Counted from the stretch's first letter, positions 20,056 to 32,716 are shown. The stretch is 64,000 nucleotides of DNA from Kappaphycus alvarezii (GCA_002205965.3 NADL03000462.1:939001-1003000); one strand, 5' to 3'. A program made the numbers and translations. Notes: a model not told the origin generated them from the letters alone.

Positions 20056-21146
20056 CTAACCTTCCGGTCCTTCAAAATATGTGAACACCGCGAAGAATTC
20101 AAACAGGACGCCAGCCACCAGTGCCACCATCCGCTCCGAAATCCTGCTTGCTACTACAGTTGCCGCACTAACTGCCATTCCTGTGCACAAAATGTTTGCG
20201 AGTGTTGCCCGCCAATTACTGCAGCCGTATTACTACTCGCTGCCAGCGCCATCGTCGCCAACATGGACCGATCACACCACTCTGCCACAAAAATCAACGA
20301 GGACACCTTGGCCAAATAGCCAATGGACTTTGTACCTTCGCCATCGCCGACTCGGCCACCATCTCCTCCGCGTCTGCCCTCTCACCACCCGACCCACCCG
20401 GAGTGTTCGGCAAATGTCTCGACTGAAGAATCATCTGCAAACCAAAAAACACAAACAACGCAATCGACGAGTAGTGTGTCACTGTACTAGGGCAACAACT
20501 GCATCAGCTGTCCCAAAAAGCAAGCAATGAAGGTCATCACCGTCAACGCCGCAAACGCCCCAATACACACGATGATCGGACTATGCTTCATAGCCATAAG
20601 CGCCGTCGCAAACATGCTCTTATCCCCAAACTCGGACAAAAACACCACCCCAAACGCCTCTGAAAACGGCTTGACCACCCTCGACAACCTATCCGATAGT
20701 TGAAATGGCAATCTCACAGACGGCAAGGCAGGTGCGGTAACCGTCGCCACGCCAGACATAGCACCACGGGTGACATACCATGAGATAACGGCGAGGGCAA
20801 GCGTCGTCCCCATGCGGGCAAGGCGAAGAGAGGTGGCATGGGTTTTACGCAGCGTGGCGACTCGACGTGAGAACCGAACTGCAAGTGCAAGCGTGACGCG
20901 CAGGGGACGAAGAATAAGGGTGGCGAGTGAGGTTGGGCGCTGCGGATATTTAGTGGTAAGGTTTTCGGCGGTTGGTTCCCCGTGCGAAGAAGTGGTTTTG
21001 ATGTGCAGCAAGGCTCGACGGAGACTGGCAGTGGTGGTGGGGAATAGGGCACTGTGAGCAGTGCGACGTGGGGCGGTAGAAAGAGTTGTCGGGCGGAGAG
21101 TTGAGGTGCCTAGCGAGGCGGGGGAAACGAATAGTGCGATGTGCAT
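20056..21146 (-). CDS. GDT1: UPF0016/GDT1-family cation transporter, frame-broken
   Basis: This family exports Mn2+/Ca2+ against protons in Golgi or plastid membranes (GDT1, TMEM165, PAM71). The ATG at 21,146 opens a ~130-residue Ser/Thr/Arg-rich leader that looks like an organelle targeting sequence. The first signature is 'LSEFGDKSMFATALMAMKHS', followed by a hydrophobic helix ending 'FLGQLMQLLP'. After a frame change near 20,490 comes 'YSSIALFVFFGLQMI' and an acidic loop ('ERADAEEMVAESAMA'). After another near 20,300 comes the second signature 'FVAEWCDRSMLATMALAAS', then a last frame change near 20,220 and 'LFEFFAVFTYF', stopping at 20,056. Total about 350 residues, as in plastid members. 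The second signature has Cys where the family has Gly (EWGDRS). Confidence 0.8.
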
Positions 21147-22750
21147 CCTTTGATGAAGGTAAGACGCGGACCGGGCGATCGGGAATGATCGCAGGTTTGG
21201 CGGAAAGGTGAAGGCTCTCGTGGAAGGGGCTGCTGGATGATGGTTTTGTTTGTAAAGTGAGAGTTAAGAATGTGACGTAGAGTGTGGTGCGTCGACGGCG
21301 TAACAGGGCGACGTGGCGAATTTCGAGATCTGCAGGGTACTGAGTATCGATCGTAGCGAGTACAGTATGGTAAATGATATGCTGCACTGGTGCCGCAGGG
21401 CCTTATGGCTAAATTTTCAAATGGCGGTTGATCCCGATGGCCACACTTTTCTTTCGTGCGGGTGGCATGCGCCACAAAAACTTGGCCCCCGGATGGGGCT
21501 GGCATTTGGTCTTTGACGTGGCATTTCCTTCTTGGATACACTGTACAATACAGTACATTACAGTACTGTACTGTACTGCTGTATATTCAACCTGAGTAAC
21601 CCGTAATCCCTCGTACAGTACAGTATGACATCGTCTGACGACCACCTAAAAGAAATAAATGCGTGCATGTACTGTACTGTGCTGTATTTGTACAGTTTGT
21701 CAAAGGAACCAAGAAGCCCGTCGCTGTAGCCAACAATACTGTACTGTAGATTGAAGTAAAGGGTATCGTTCTACCTTCCTACAGTACAGGTTATTGGGTG
21801 GTTTGCTCATTTTCCTAACAAGCGAGGTTGAGTGCAGATTCGAAAGGGTTGAACATGCAGTACCACCGGTCCGTGCAGCAAGCAGGCACCCACAATCGCT
21901 CGGTTGCGTATGGTCCCATCAAAGGCAGGTCAATGTCCGTCTCCGCGGCCGTAATAACCCCTCTCTCGCGCCTTGACGTCTATCCATAGACTCCTTCGGG
22001 TTTTGTTTGAAATTTGGCGGCTTCCAAAATGGAAGATTGGAGCTTCCTGTCACCAGGTGACGGGCGCGGGGTGTTCGGCACCAGAGGACTACATATGTGC
22101 TTGTTTCTTTGGGACGGGTAACCTTGACGAATACCATTGAAAAGCAACGTCATCCTTCTTGCGCGCCATTCCCGGTTCGCCCAACGTGCTCCGGGGGCGA
22201 CATGTGGCGATACTGTGGACACGGGTTTCGACGAGATCGGGGCGGCAAGAGCGTATCGGCCGCGGCGTATTGATCTGCACGAGAAACCCGCTAGACCAGT
22301 AGACGAAACTTTACTTCATTAAGCATCTATCAGCGGAAGTGGTCGCGCCCGCACCCGACGACATGTCGCACGGGGCGAGCGCCGAAAGCGGCGAAATGTT
22401 GAAGCTCTGAAGTTGGTGGTTTGAGTAATGAGAGGGGATAGTGTGGAGAACGGGGAACTTTGGGCTTAACAGATATTGGGCAACTGCAACAAAGCGTAAC
22501 CCACTGCGCCCCAGGTGACAAACACACATCACCCAACCACGGCACGCGCATCTACCCTGGATCTGCCACCAGCAGCAGAGCAACCTCCACGACACCTGCC
22601 CAGCTCGACAGCTCGAGCGATCCGGGCAGCAAAACGACCATAACACGCACCGTTGTCTAAGCTGACACAAGGACTACTTCGCCTCGCCAGACTATCATCA
22701 TCCAGTAGCGAACCACCGTGTACCATATAACACCGACAAAACCATAAGCA
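21147..22750. other. Intergenic region with TACTGTA-type repeats
   Basis: No convincing gene is seen. A cluster of TACAGTAC/TACTGTAC words lies at 21,538-21,790. The stretch 22,000-22,750 is GC-richer but its open frames show no motif. Confidence 0.4.
21538..21790. repeat. Cluster of TACTGTA/TACAGTA words
   Basis: The stretch contains many partly overlapping copies of tactgtac and its reverse complement gtacagta, including tacagtactgtactgtactg near 21,562 and gtactgtactgtgctg near 21,668. The word pairs with itself (palindromic GTAC core), so short hairpins are possible. Further clusters occur near 47,010, 50,935, 51,480, 52,390 and 52,600. Confidence 0.7.
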
Positions 22751-22889
22751 CAACATGAACCACATACCCACACCGAAAATCGCCACCTTCGACAAGGCAG
22801 ACTACTCCCGTGGCTCTTTTCCATCTGCGGTGCCGCAGCATCGATTGGAAGACCCCACGCCGCTCACAGATCTGGCAGAACTCAATCAC

Positions 22890-25350
22890 TTCACCAAACG
22901 TCAATGCATACTTGTAGTGATTCTGTACCACCCGACATCATCTCATTTGTGATACGACGCAATATCCGAGTAACCCCAATGCACATGGACCTCATCAAAA
23001 AACTGTACGGAGCATACCCGCATACGATCAGGGTTGACAACATCACAGAGTTCCTCGCCGACAATCTCCAAAAACTATTCTTGCACAATGGCACTAGGTT
23101 AAAAACCAGGACATCATATCAACCTCAACAAAACTCGACAGCAGAAAGAATCAACCTCACTCTCATGAAAGGCGTCCGAGCAGCGCTCACAACGGCCAAC
23201 CATCCACTCCCATTCTGGAGAAGAAGAGGTTTAATGCGTTCAGTATCTACTGGGGACTGCGCACGTCCTAACTATACGGTTAAGATCTAACCGGATGTAC
23301 TTCGTCGTCCATGCGCATCGGTGCTCGCGACAGGATAGCTTCAGCGATGGAGGACCAGAGGGTGCATCTCAGTCGCTGGTAGATAAGGCGGCGGATAACG
23401 CCAGCTGTCGAGTGACACTTGGACGCGATCCGCGGAACTAACTCCTCGATAAATGCAATAGTTCCAGGGGAAGGGGCACCTAGGGAATCAAACTCCAGAG
23501 GTCGAAACGTGAAGTTTGGCGTGTACGGCGCAGAAGATGGGCCAGTTGAGGGAGCGGGGAGGCGTCGGGCGATGTTGCGTTCCAGGGTTATAACCTTGTC
23601 GCGGGCCGCCAGTTCAGCAGCGCCTCCGGCAACCTGGGTCGCCTTGGTGCGAACTGCGGCCTTGAACGGTGAGACGACAGTGATGTCACAGGCAATGGGG
23701 CGCAACGTTGTGCCTTCCGGGGTTGGGGGTGGTTGTACAAGGATATCGGCGGGCGGAGCTCAGTGCCCGGGACGAGGAACGGAACCTCTTGCCGAGTATC
23801 CAGACCCGCGGCGCGGGTAACGTGCGTGGCAATCGCATTACATAGCGAGTTGTGGCGGTGACGACGGCCGAAACCAGGCAGCAGAGGTCGGCGGCGTGAT
23901 CCCCGAGGGTGTCCAAGGGGTGGTCACAGTGGTGGCAGTTGAGGGCCATGGAGTCATCATACACTGGCAGTCCGAGGTGACGGCGGAGCATGGTCTGCCA
24001 GTGTGTAGTGTGGACCTTCGTAGCTGCCGTGGGTGAGCGAAGAGAAACGCCGCAGCGGGGCTGCGGCGGAACGCTAAGCCATGGATGCGATGTCGAATGT
24101 CGGCGTCGCTATGGGCGGTCGGGTTTGGGGCATTCGCCCAGGAGTCGTCGTGCCAATGTACTCTTGCCCGCGCCTCTTGCTGCACCCGTTTGAGAAGGGT
24201 TAGAGTGTGGGTGGGTGAAGCAGCTAGAGTTGGAGGGTCAAGGGTGGAAAGGTCGACTATCCCGGGGATGGAGAGGGCGAAACGGCGGAGAGAAGGCCCA
24301 GCCTGACGGAGGAGGAAGGACCGGTCGCCGCGGTAGCGGCCAGAAGCAAGTGCACAAGCACGCGGCGTGGCGTATGCGGAAGTTCGCTGCCGTGCGGGCG
24401 CAGCATCAGTGATGCTGGCGGCGGCAGCGCCGTGGAGGCACGAGGCGATGCTTTCGAAGCCCTGACCTCCGAGGTGCATGGGGAGGCACACTTGGTCCCA
24501 GGCTCGGTCCGTGAGAGCTATGCCGTGTAGGTCATCCCACTCAAGATTAAATACCACTACAAGCACTCAGTGGACCTACATGTACAAATCGACAGAAAAG
24601 AGAGATGCTCAGTGCGCGGAGACAAAGTGCAGCCCTATGCAGCCCTGTCTGCATTATGATCTCAACCAAACAACGAAATACTTGACAAAAAAACCACGGT
24701 ACGCATTCTACGCGCAACCGCCGCATAGCACGAATGGCACATTGGACACATCGACATTTCAGTGGCGTGTCTACATGAACCCTGCACAAAATGACAAACC
24801 AGTCGATGTCAAAGAGCAATCCAGATTAAATGGAGAGCTCAGATATCTCCAGCACACAGGCATCCTCATAAGGAACCTCTATGGCACCCCTTCAGCAGCT
24901 TACATGTACCACAAAGGCTTGTTCAAACACCTCAGTAATCCCGGCTACATCCTGTACTACGCAGACCCCTGCCTGTTCTACAAAAACCACAACAATTCAC
25001 CCATACACGTAGCAATGAGCATTTAAGACTTCTTACTACTCCCTTCGCTGCAGAAGAACAGCGATGAACTCTTCGTCGTACTACAAAAAAATACAAGATA
25101 TCTGACCTAGGCTATCCCATAACGTACCTAAAATGGAACATGGACACCACCCAGAAGGACACATACATACATCACAACCCCATTTCATACAGGCCCTCCA
25201 ACTGTATTGCAACGCACAGAACCAGCCCTGAAATGGAAACAAAGGAAAATGCCTTCGACAACAAGAGGTGGATGAGCTGATGGGTGTGCAACTACCGGGT
25301 GCCCGTCGGACCCACTTTACCTTTAAGCCCCGTGAAGTACAGTAGCTCAC
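22890..25350 (+). mobile_element. Copia-type retrotransposon relic, split by an RPADI insertion
   Basis: Plus-strand integrase core sequence lies at 22,900-23,280: 'IRVDNITEFLADN', 'TRTSYQPQQNSTAER' and 'HPLPFW' (the 'DNGxEF' and 'PQQNGxAER' blocks of copia). A minus-strand insertion interrupts it (about 23,280-24,545). RT then resumes: 'NLYGTPSAAYMYHKGLF' and 'PGYILYYADPCLFY' (24,870-24,980, the 'LYGL-QA' and 'ADPCLF' blocks), and after frame changes 'DLGYPITYLKWNMDTTQ' near 25,105-25,160. Several stops are present and no LTR was identified. Confidence 0.7.
23280..24566 (-). pseudogene. RPADI-family retroelement, largest C-terminal copy, inserted in copia
   Basis: On the minus strand the copy opens near 24,566 with 'DRAWDQVCLPMHLGGQGFES' (the segment following RT) and continues 'LLKRVQQEARARVHWHDDSW'. 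A frame change near 23,990 leads to 'CHHCDHPLDTLGDHAADLC', the clearest zinc-finger-like block of the family. After another change come 'PPADILVQPPPTPEG', 'IACDITVVSPFKAAV', 'NFTFRPLEFDSLGAPSPG' and 'RLIYQRLRCTLWSSIAEAI'. It ends in '...DDEVHPVRS' at 23,280. The RT is missing, so this is a 5'-truncated insertion, normal for target-primed non-LTR elements. It is GC-rich against its copia surroundings. Confidence 0.78.
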
Positions 25351-25359
25351 TGCCTGACA

Positions 25360-26185
25360 GGCGAAGTTGGTAGAGGCTTGGCAAGTCAGAGGGTGAAAGA
25401 CTTATAGAGTCAGAATAGGACACAAGAGTGTCTAGAAAAATATCACACCGACGGTGTAATGGAAACTACGGGGGATTCCACAGGACTAGGATAGATGGCG
25501 ACGCCACGTAAGGAAACGGTAGTCCGGCTGACTAAAAGGGGGAAGAGAAAAAGAAGAATGGGAAGAGAGGAGCGGCCGAGGCCGAGCGTAGGTGTCGCGC
25601 GTAGCGCTAAGGCGGGCGAGCGAGGCTCTAAAGGGTATTTATATCCTCACGTAGGGCACGACACGAGGCTTCACGGGTTTCGGCAACAGTCCACCGATGG
25701 GGACAAACGCGGGCGCACACGCACGGAACAACAGAGGGATGAAGAATAAAAGAGGCGACACTTCACGGGTGATCGGGCCGCAGGCTACAAAGGGGGACCA
25801 AAGGGGATAGAGGTAGCTATAGTTGCAGACACGTGGGTTCCGCGCAAAGCTAGGCGAGGATGCGAAAGTGGGAGGTACTTCCAGAGTCAAACCTGTGGTA
25901 GCTGTTTACCTGGGGCGCTACAAGATGACCCGTAATAAATACTAAGAGTTAGAAGCGATGCTAGCTTCCGTCGTAGTTAGCACATGTGTTAGACTAATAG
26001 CTACTGTAAGCTAAAATAAATACCAGGACCCATACTGGTCCATGGCAAGCCCCGACTAGAGGCCGTTGCCATCTATTCCTGACAGGATGATCCACTGTAA
26101 ACACAGTGTCTAAATTCGAGAAATAAAATGGATCATTGATCCCATCTAAAGACCGGACAGGTCATTGCCCTACACCAACATTGGA
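25360..26185. other. Region between two copia relics
   Basis: No gene is recognised. An 84-codon plus frame (25,495-25,749) encodes a basic peptide without motifs. The stretch may include LTR or leader sequence of either neighbour, but I could find no repeat partner for it. Confidence 0.3.
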
Positions 26186-26190
26186 CACGA

Positions 26191-26395
26191 ATGGTCGCAG
26201 CTAAAGCAAGAAGGCGACAAGCAACGGCAAATGATAGAAAACCAGTAGTTTGAGAAGCCTATATATATATGGCAACCCCTCTGTAAACTGGGAATCGCAA
26301 GAAAGGAGAGCAGACTCCAGAAGCCATTGTGCTATATCTTGCGTTTGTATACTAGGCTATTATCATATCCGTCTAACCACTTGCCAATCAAAAAT
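26191..26395 (+). repeat. Left terminal repeat of the second copia relic
   Basis: It begins atggtcgca and ends ctaaccacttgccaatca, matching 32,038-32,243. It contains a tatatatata box at about 26,262 that could be a TATA element. It is followed at once by a possible gag start ('MAKTTNFAFLGPDSRP'). Confidence 0.6.
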
Positions 26396-29300
26396 GGCAA
26401 AAACCACCAATTTCGCATTTCTGGGCCCAGATAGCAGGCCTAGTCCGAACAACTACATCTAACAACTCCTTTTCTCTCACCAACTACAGATAAATTCAAA
26501 AAGCGTACCCAAGTATTGCTGTGGGCAACCACGGTAAAACGTTTATCAAAAGGCGGGGAAAAAAGAGAGGGAATGGTATCCTGAACGCAACCGCGTTAAC
26601 ACTTTTCAACTCAATTGATGCAGTATTCGCTTCTAAAGTGGAGAAAGCTGTCACGGCTGGATTCATATCTCTAGACCTAGACGATGAAGATGGAAGCAGC
26701 ACTATAGAGCCGCAAAAGGAAGTTCAAGATATCATTTTGTTGTAGCCAATGATTCTCCCACGGATGGTATTCGTAGGCTTGTTCAGATGATACGCAGCAT
26801 CTATGAGTGCAATAGAAAGTATGGAAAGCCTGTACCTACGCTCGTCGATTTCAGAGTCTCGCACTTGATTACTTGAACCATTGCGATGCTGTAGCCTCAG
26901 AACAAGACAGCCAAAACTTCAAAATGCTCCCGCATGAAAATTTTAAGATTTCTTCTTCGGTCTATAGGGCCGTAGATACACTACTCCATTCTACAACCTC
27001 CATGCAAAGTCAGGACACAGATGATAAGATGTTCTTCATTTCAAAGGCAACATTGAAAGATATGCTCTCTGAAAAAATCACAATAGAAGCTATTCCCTCC
27101 ACAACAGAGTCTGTGCAAGAGAAACAGGATTACGTTTAAGCCACTGCCCTCAATGAGATCCAAGCCATAAAACGCATAATTAAATCTGTAATTGACACCA
27201 ACAAGCATCATGAAAGTGCAGACAAGGCATCCTTCCGAGTCACCCTAGACGACGCAGTTGAAGTACTCTCCGATATAAAAGTCGATGCTAGTATAACAAA
27301 AGATGCTGTTAAACCGAAGTGCAGCAATATCATGTTTGCAAAATGGAGCTATAATGAGAGTAATGGACAGAACAGAGGAGGTTTCTCTCGTAACATCAGC
27401 ACAAAAGTGCGCATACAAGGTGCAGGGCATGAAACCAAACCAACCACTGGTACAGATCCAGAATATATATATATATGTCATTCGTGCTGTTATTGAAGGA
27501 AAAGACGTTCCCCAACATGTCATTGATAAACAGTCCGGTGAGGTGCAAGCTCTCTCTCACAAGGCCAGTAGTTCTAGGGCCAAAGTATCAGGGAGCGATA
27601 TTATTGAGGTCATTGGCGAAGCTAAGGGAAATAGGGCTGGTGACAGATATGGCAACCAGCAAGAAGCTAAATCTTATTTTCGGTAAAGTGATTAGCCGAA
27701 CTCCTGCCTGATCCCAATGAAATTCTTGACGAAGGAGCACCTAACTCCACAGGAGAACTTGAGAATGTAGCAACTTTCTGTCGTAAAGTAGGGCGTCTGG
27801 AGTGGAACGGCCCAGTACTGTAGACGGGTAACGGTCACCTGAGGGACCAGAGTACAGAATAAAGAGCCCCGACTGTAAGAATTACACTGCGGTACACTCG
27901 GGTACAGTATCGCCGGAAGGAGAGCGCCAGGCAAACGGAGCCGAGTGGATCAAGAGCAGGACCGGTAGGGGCCAAGGGTATACCGGAGGACCATAGAGGA
28001 GCGGTGGAAATTAGCAACACTCCTATTGGCGGACATCATTGAGGACTGTAGTCGAGCCACATGTAATCTAGGAGATGAGCTACAGTAGTCCTAGTGGAGT
28101 AGCTAGCTAGCCTTATAAGGAGAGCTGCGGGTGGAGGGAGCGCGAAAAATTAAAGGAGATAAGCATTCCTTGGTCTACTACTCTACTGTCTCCAAGTAGG
28201 CGTCCACGACAAGGTCTCCCCCTTATATTTCTATCGGCTCCACGACTTCCCATTGGATCAACCCATTTTATGGTGCTTTTTCTAGCTAATCCCCCTTTGG
28301 CGAATCTTTTTATCCTTCAGGCGAGCGCAAATAGGTAAATTTATTTTTTGTTCTACCGATGAACCCAATACAGTCTCAGTAGTACAAATTATGCGATATT
28401 CTTGGTATTCGAATGATATTGGAACCACGATGGGACGAATACTTCCACTTTTGGGGGAACAAAGGTCTCGGAGCGAAACTAATCTTATGTCCGTGGACTC
28501 TTTCTACACAATACCTACCTCTATTACTTTTGACCTGGTGGAAGGCATACTGACACTCATAATCGGCTTGGACGTCAGAGCATACTGCGATACGTACAAT
28601 CTCCAGATCAGAAGTACATTCGAATGAAAGGCCAACAGACACGCATGAATGCATACTGTCCACATAAATGATTCCAGAAGATATTCAGCTACGCTTGGAT
28701 ACCGCACCAAACCCCAAATCAGTACTGCAAACGCTGCTTGGGAACACCAGGACCTCAGCACAGCGCAAGCCGCTTATCTTCTTTAAATGCTTACATCGCT
28801 ACACTCACACCACAATGAAAGAGATGCAGTAGATATGCAAAGACGCTAAGATAATTCACTCTGGGCTGGGGCAAGACATCAGTCATGTATTTGACGCATG
28901 TGAGATTTGTACTAAGAACGGGCGACCAATATTCTCACGCAAAGTCCCTTTGACTCATGTCAATGAGGTATTCAATGAGGAATTACATATCGACTTCTTT
29001 CAGTTTATATTATAATTCAGCAAATCAAATTTATCATTATGAATATGACAGATACAGGCATAGGATATTCTGAGCTATCAATATGGTCTGACCGCACAAT
29101 GTCCCCAATTGTCCGCAAGATCGGAACAGTACGGGTAAGCAGGCACGGAACGCCAGTTGCTTTTTGCGCAGATGACTAGTATAACCGCGCGCCCATCCGC
29201 AATTATCTCTCTGTGCATTACATTGTCTTCAAGCCATGCCAGTTGCGTCGCCATGACAAAATCGTAATCGTTCATAGAAAGAATCGTACCCCAATACTAT

Positions 29301-32037
29301 TCTCGTAAACTCAAAGATACATCCACTAGTACAACCACAGAACATATCTTTCGCACTTCCCGCCTTCCTCTCAAACATGTTCTCCGGTAACCACGTCTAA
29401 AGTTCGTCTGAACTAGCCAAAGGATGCAGTTCTTCGATTATGGGAATTGCCCGTACTGTTTTCACGAAAGAGCCCCTCCATGCACACAAAGAGCAAACCA
29501 CTACGCGCACTCTACAACGCCTCATGAATTTCAGCGCCCCTGACGTCCTCCAAAAATTCATATTCAAACCCTGCGATAGGGTTTGGGTATTCTACCGCAG
29601 TACAAATAAAAACGAAAAAGTCGAATGGATCCGAAAAACTGTTGTCCGAGTAGAAGACCACTCACTTATTGCACATCGTTCCCAGAAAGGCCGCTCCATG
29701 CACGTCTCATATGAAGACGTTTGTTTCGCGCCTCGCGGTGACCTCACTAATGGAATCTTCGCCACATTGTTGAGGAAGCTAGTAATCTCCCTAAAGATCC
29801 GTGTCCTACCGAGACTCTCGCAGCCACGCGATGCCCCGAGCACCAGTCCACCCGACTTACCTTTTCAACCTCACCTCTTTCACTCCGAACGCGCAGTATT
29901 ATCCGTCCTCCTCGCCACGCCAGATCGCATGCGACTTGGTGGGGGAGAAAAGATATTGGCGAGTACATAACCCGCCTACAGCAAGAAAAAAAGAATGCAT
30001 CAGAGCTTTCCCTGATCCATGACACGAGTCGTGAGCTACAGCAGATAAAATATGTCGTGGAATCGAAACAAGTTACCCCTACATGCCTGACTTTTGCCCA
30101 CAAATGGTTCCTACAAGACGATCTAAAGAAGTAACATGAAAGTAATTGGGCAGAGGCTTATGAGTAAGTTAGAGAGAAGTTCCACGCTCAGCTAATGTGA
30201 AAAGGTCCCACTAGGTCCATAAGCTTAAGACAGATGAAGAATAGTCGAGGTCGCTGAAAGCACGAATCTTATCGCATGGGATTTACGATGATGAAAAGGA
30301 TGGCATCCAGAAGGACTATTCTAACGCGACGCTATTCGTTGTCCGTCTACTACTGTCTCTAGGCACCTTTCTTTTTCTTCCGTATTGCTGCAGACGACGT
30401 CAAAGTTGCTTTCTTACAGAGTGGCCCGCTTGATCGCTATTTATATGTAAGACCGCCAAAGGATTCGGTTTCTATCCGGGGAATCCTGTGGAATTTGCTG
30501 AAGCTATCATACGGTATTTTGAACGCTGGGAGGCAATGGAAAAAGTCTGTGTAGAACAATAGATGCTGACAGACACAGGACTTAGGAGAGTACTCGGACT
30601 ATCACAGCTGTTCACAAATCACTCTAAAGATGATATTTTATGCCTACTAGTTTCCAAGGTGACAGATAACGTTTTGCAAGGAGGTACATTCGAGGAGATG
30701 CAGATGTTTATTGACAAGCTAAAAAAGCGGTTTGTCGTAGAAAAGGTGGTCATTGACCACAAGCTACATTAGGATTGTTGCGAGATTGAGCAAGACAACA
30801 GTGGAAGCATAAGGATGTCCATTGTTCGCTACCAATAAATGCTGAAAAATATCTCTCTATCACGAACAGGGAGAAAAAAACGCCAAGAAAAAGCGAATAA
30901 GATCGAGCTGAAGCAACACAAATCTTTGGCTTGCACACTGATGAAAGTTAGGGAAGGGGTATTACCACAAGCAGCATATGTCACATCTGATATGCAGCAG
31001 ATGATATCGAGAGTGATGGTCGAAAAATAGTCAAAAGCAAACGATATTCATTCGAGGTTACTCAAGCTAAACCCATAGATCCGTTTCAAAGCGCCGCCAG
31101 CACCGGAGGAGTTTGGCGAAGCACTGATTTCAACATTCTCAGCTAAATATTTTAGCTATACATCGGCTATTGGTTATGGACAGACGGGTCTTATCACAGG
31201 ACTAAGGATCGAGCTCAGGAACGGGGTAGGCATTATTCGCTCACTCGATTGGTGCGGCAGTAAGCAACGAAGGGTGAGTTACTCATCATATTGTGCTGAA
31301 GTATTGTCATGTGCAGATGCAGATGATCGGGGCTACTACCCCAAAGAGTGACTAACGCGATCTTTAGCAGGACGGAAATCCGCAATGAACTCTTCAACGA
31401 TTCGCGCTGCCTCTACGATAAGATGAAAACGATACAATAACAACCCTCCATGAGGAGTTCGACTTCAGTCTGAGGCCAATTGTGCAACGGATTTTGCAAC
31501 AGCTTCGATTCCGGAGAACTTGGTCTAATCCGGTGGATACAAGGCACAATAAAACCGGCGAATGCAATGAAAAAGCGCAAGCCGAATACGTTACAGATTC
31601 TTAACGCGCTATCTTCAGGCGGATCTATGTGTATCGACTTGCAATCGGGCTATTCATCGGACAGCCAGAACTGGATATGAATGGGTAACCACATGACATA
31701 CTCCGATCCTGGAAAGAGCAAGGTAGCAACAGAGTTCGCACACCTGCCAGTCGTGCGACTGGCGGGCATGTGAAAACAATGGCAAAGCAATTACAAAATG
31801 TCTGTATCGGGACGTGGAAATATAGCAACGCAACAAGTACATTGAATTAATAGAAAAATGGACGCTTCGCAGCGAACAGGCGACTTAACTCGTTTATAAT
31901 GTAAGCGCAAAAGATAAGGAGTAGAACGAAAAGTTCAATTAACTAAAAATGCTGCAAGCTCGTGCTTTGGGTGAGCAGACGTGAGTGAATCAACAAAATA
32001 ACCGGACAAAAGAAGATAACCCCATGAAACAAAGTAA

Positions 32038-32243
32038 ATGGTCGCATCAAAAGCAAGGAGGCTACGGGTAAAGGCAAATGATAGCCAAGCAGTAGATTTA
32101 GAGGCCTATATGTATAGGGCAACCCCTTTGAAAACTGGGAAGCACAAAAAACGAGAGCAGACTCCAGAGGCGATTGTGCTATATTCTTGCGTTCGTAGAC
32201 TAGGCTATTATCACATCCGTCTAACCACTTGCCAATCAACTCT
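32038..32243 (+). repeat. Right terminal repeat of the second copia relic
   Basis: This is the partner of 26,191-26,395. Shared blocks include ggcaaatgatag, ggcaacccct, gagagcagactccaga and the last 30 bases. Confidence 0.6.
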
Positions 32244-32716
32244 GCCGCAAAACAACCATTCCACAACAGTTTAGTACTATAATATAGAACTAAAATAGAA
32301 CCAAAATACTGTAATGTACTGTACTGTTGTCAATTTTCAAAAAAAAGTGGGTATCTTGCACGCAGTGTAGTGGATTTGGCTAAGGGCAAGCAATCAGAGC
32401 AGGGAATAATACTGGAGTCTATTCAATCTGTTTATTGCTCGCCGATTTGCGAGTTCGTTTCTCTTCATCCTCTTTTTTTCTCCTTTTTGTTGAGTTTGAT
32501 TGCAATGCGCCCTTTAAATGCGCATTCCACGTGCTCGCCCATCACCAATATTCAGTAGTTCTCTTTTTAGCATTTTGCGAGTCTCAAATGCTGTTTTCAA
32601 CCTAAAAATACACCCAATCATGTCTCTGCATCAACGAGACGCGAAGTGCTTGCATTCCTACCGGTGTTGATTCCGCTCGCATACGGTACAGAACTAACTT
32701 TCTCCATGAAGGAATG

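Larger units (their letters stand above)
26186..32250 (+). mobile_element. Second copia-type retrotransposon relic, plus strand, with short terminal repeats
   Basis: A ~205-bp direct repeat (26,191-26,395 and 32,038-32,243) flanks the element. Inside, plus-strand frames give integrase zinc-binding and core start ('FDACEICTKNGRPIFS', 'VFNEELHIDFFQF', 28,890-29,010). The integrase end has 'PCDRVWVFYRSTNKNEKVEW' and 'VSYEDVCFAPRG' (29,570-29,750). RT follows ('DVKVAFLQSGPLDRYLYVRP', 'WNLLKLSYGILNAGRQW', 'LLVSKVTDNVLQGGTFEEM', 30,390-30,720), then 'LPQAAYVTSDMQQ' (about 30,960) and RNase H 'LDWCGSKQRRVSYSSYCAEV' (31,237-31,300). 'SGELGLIRWIQGTIKPANAM' (about 31,510-31,570) closes it. The IN-RT-RH order is copia. 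Many stops show it is dead. Confidence 0.75.

Noticed and set aside
23838-24566. 242-codon minus frame as an independent protein
   Set aside because: It is one frame of the longer frame-broken RPADI copy; its last third is in the wrong frame relative to the CHHC...GDHA block.
25495-25749. 84-codon basic frame as a small nucleic-acid-binding protein
   Set aside because: It lies between two transposon relics, and its charge comes from a purine-rich stretch; there is no conserved pattern.
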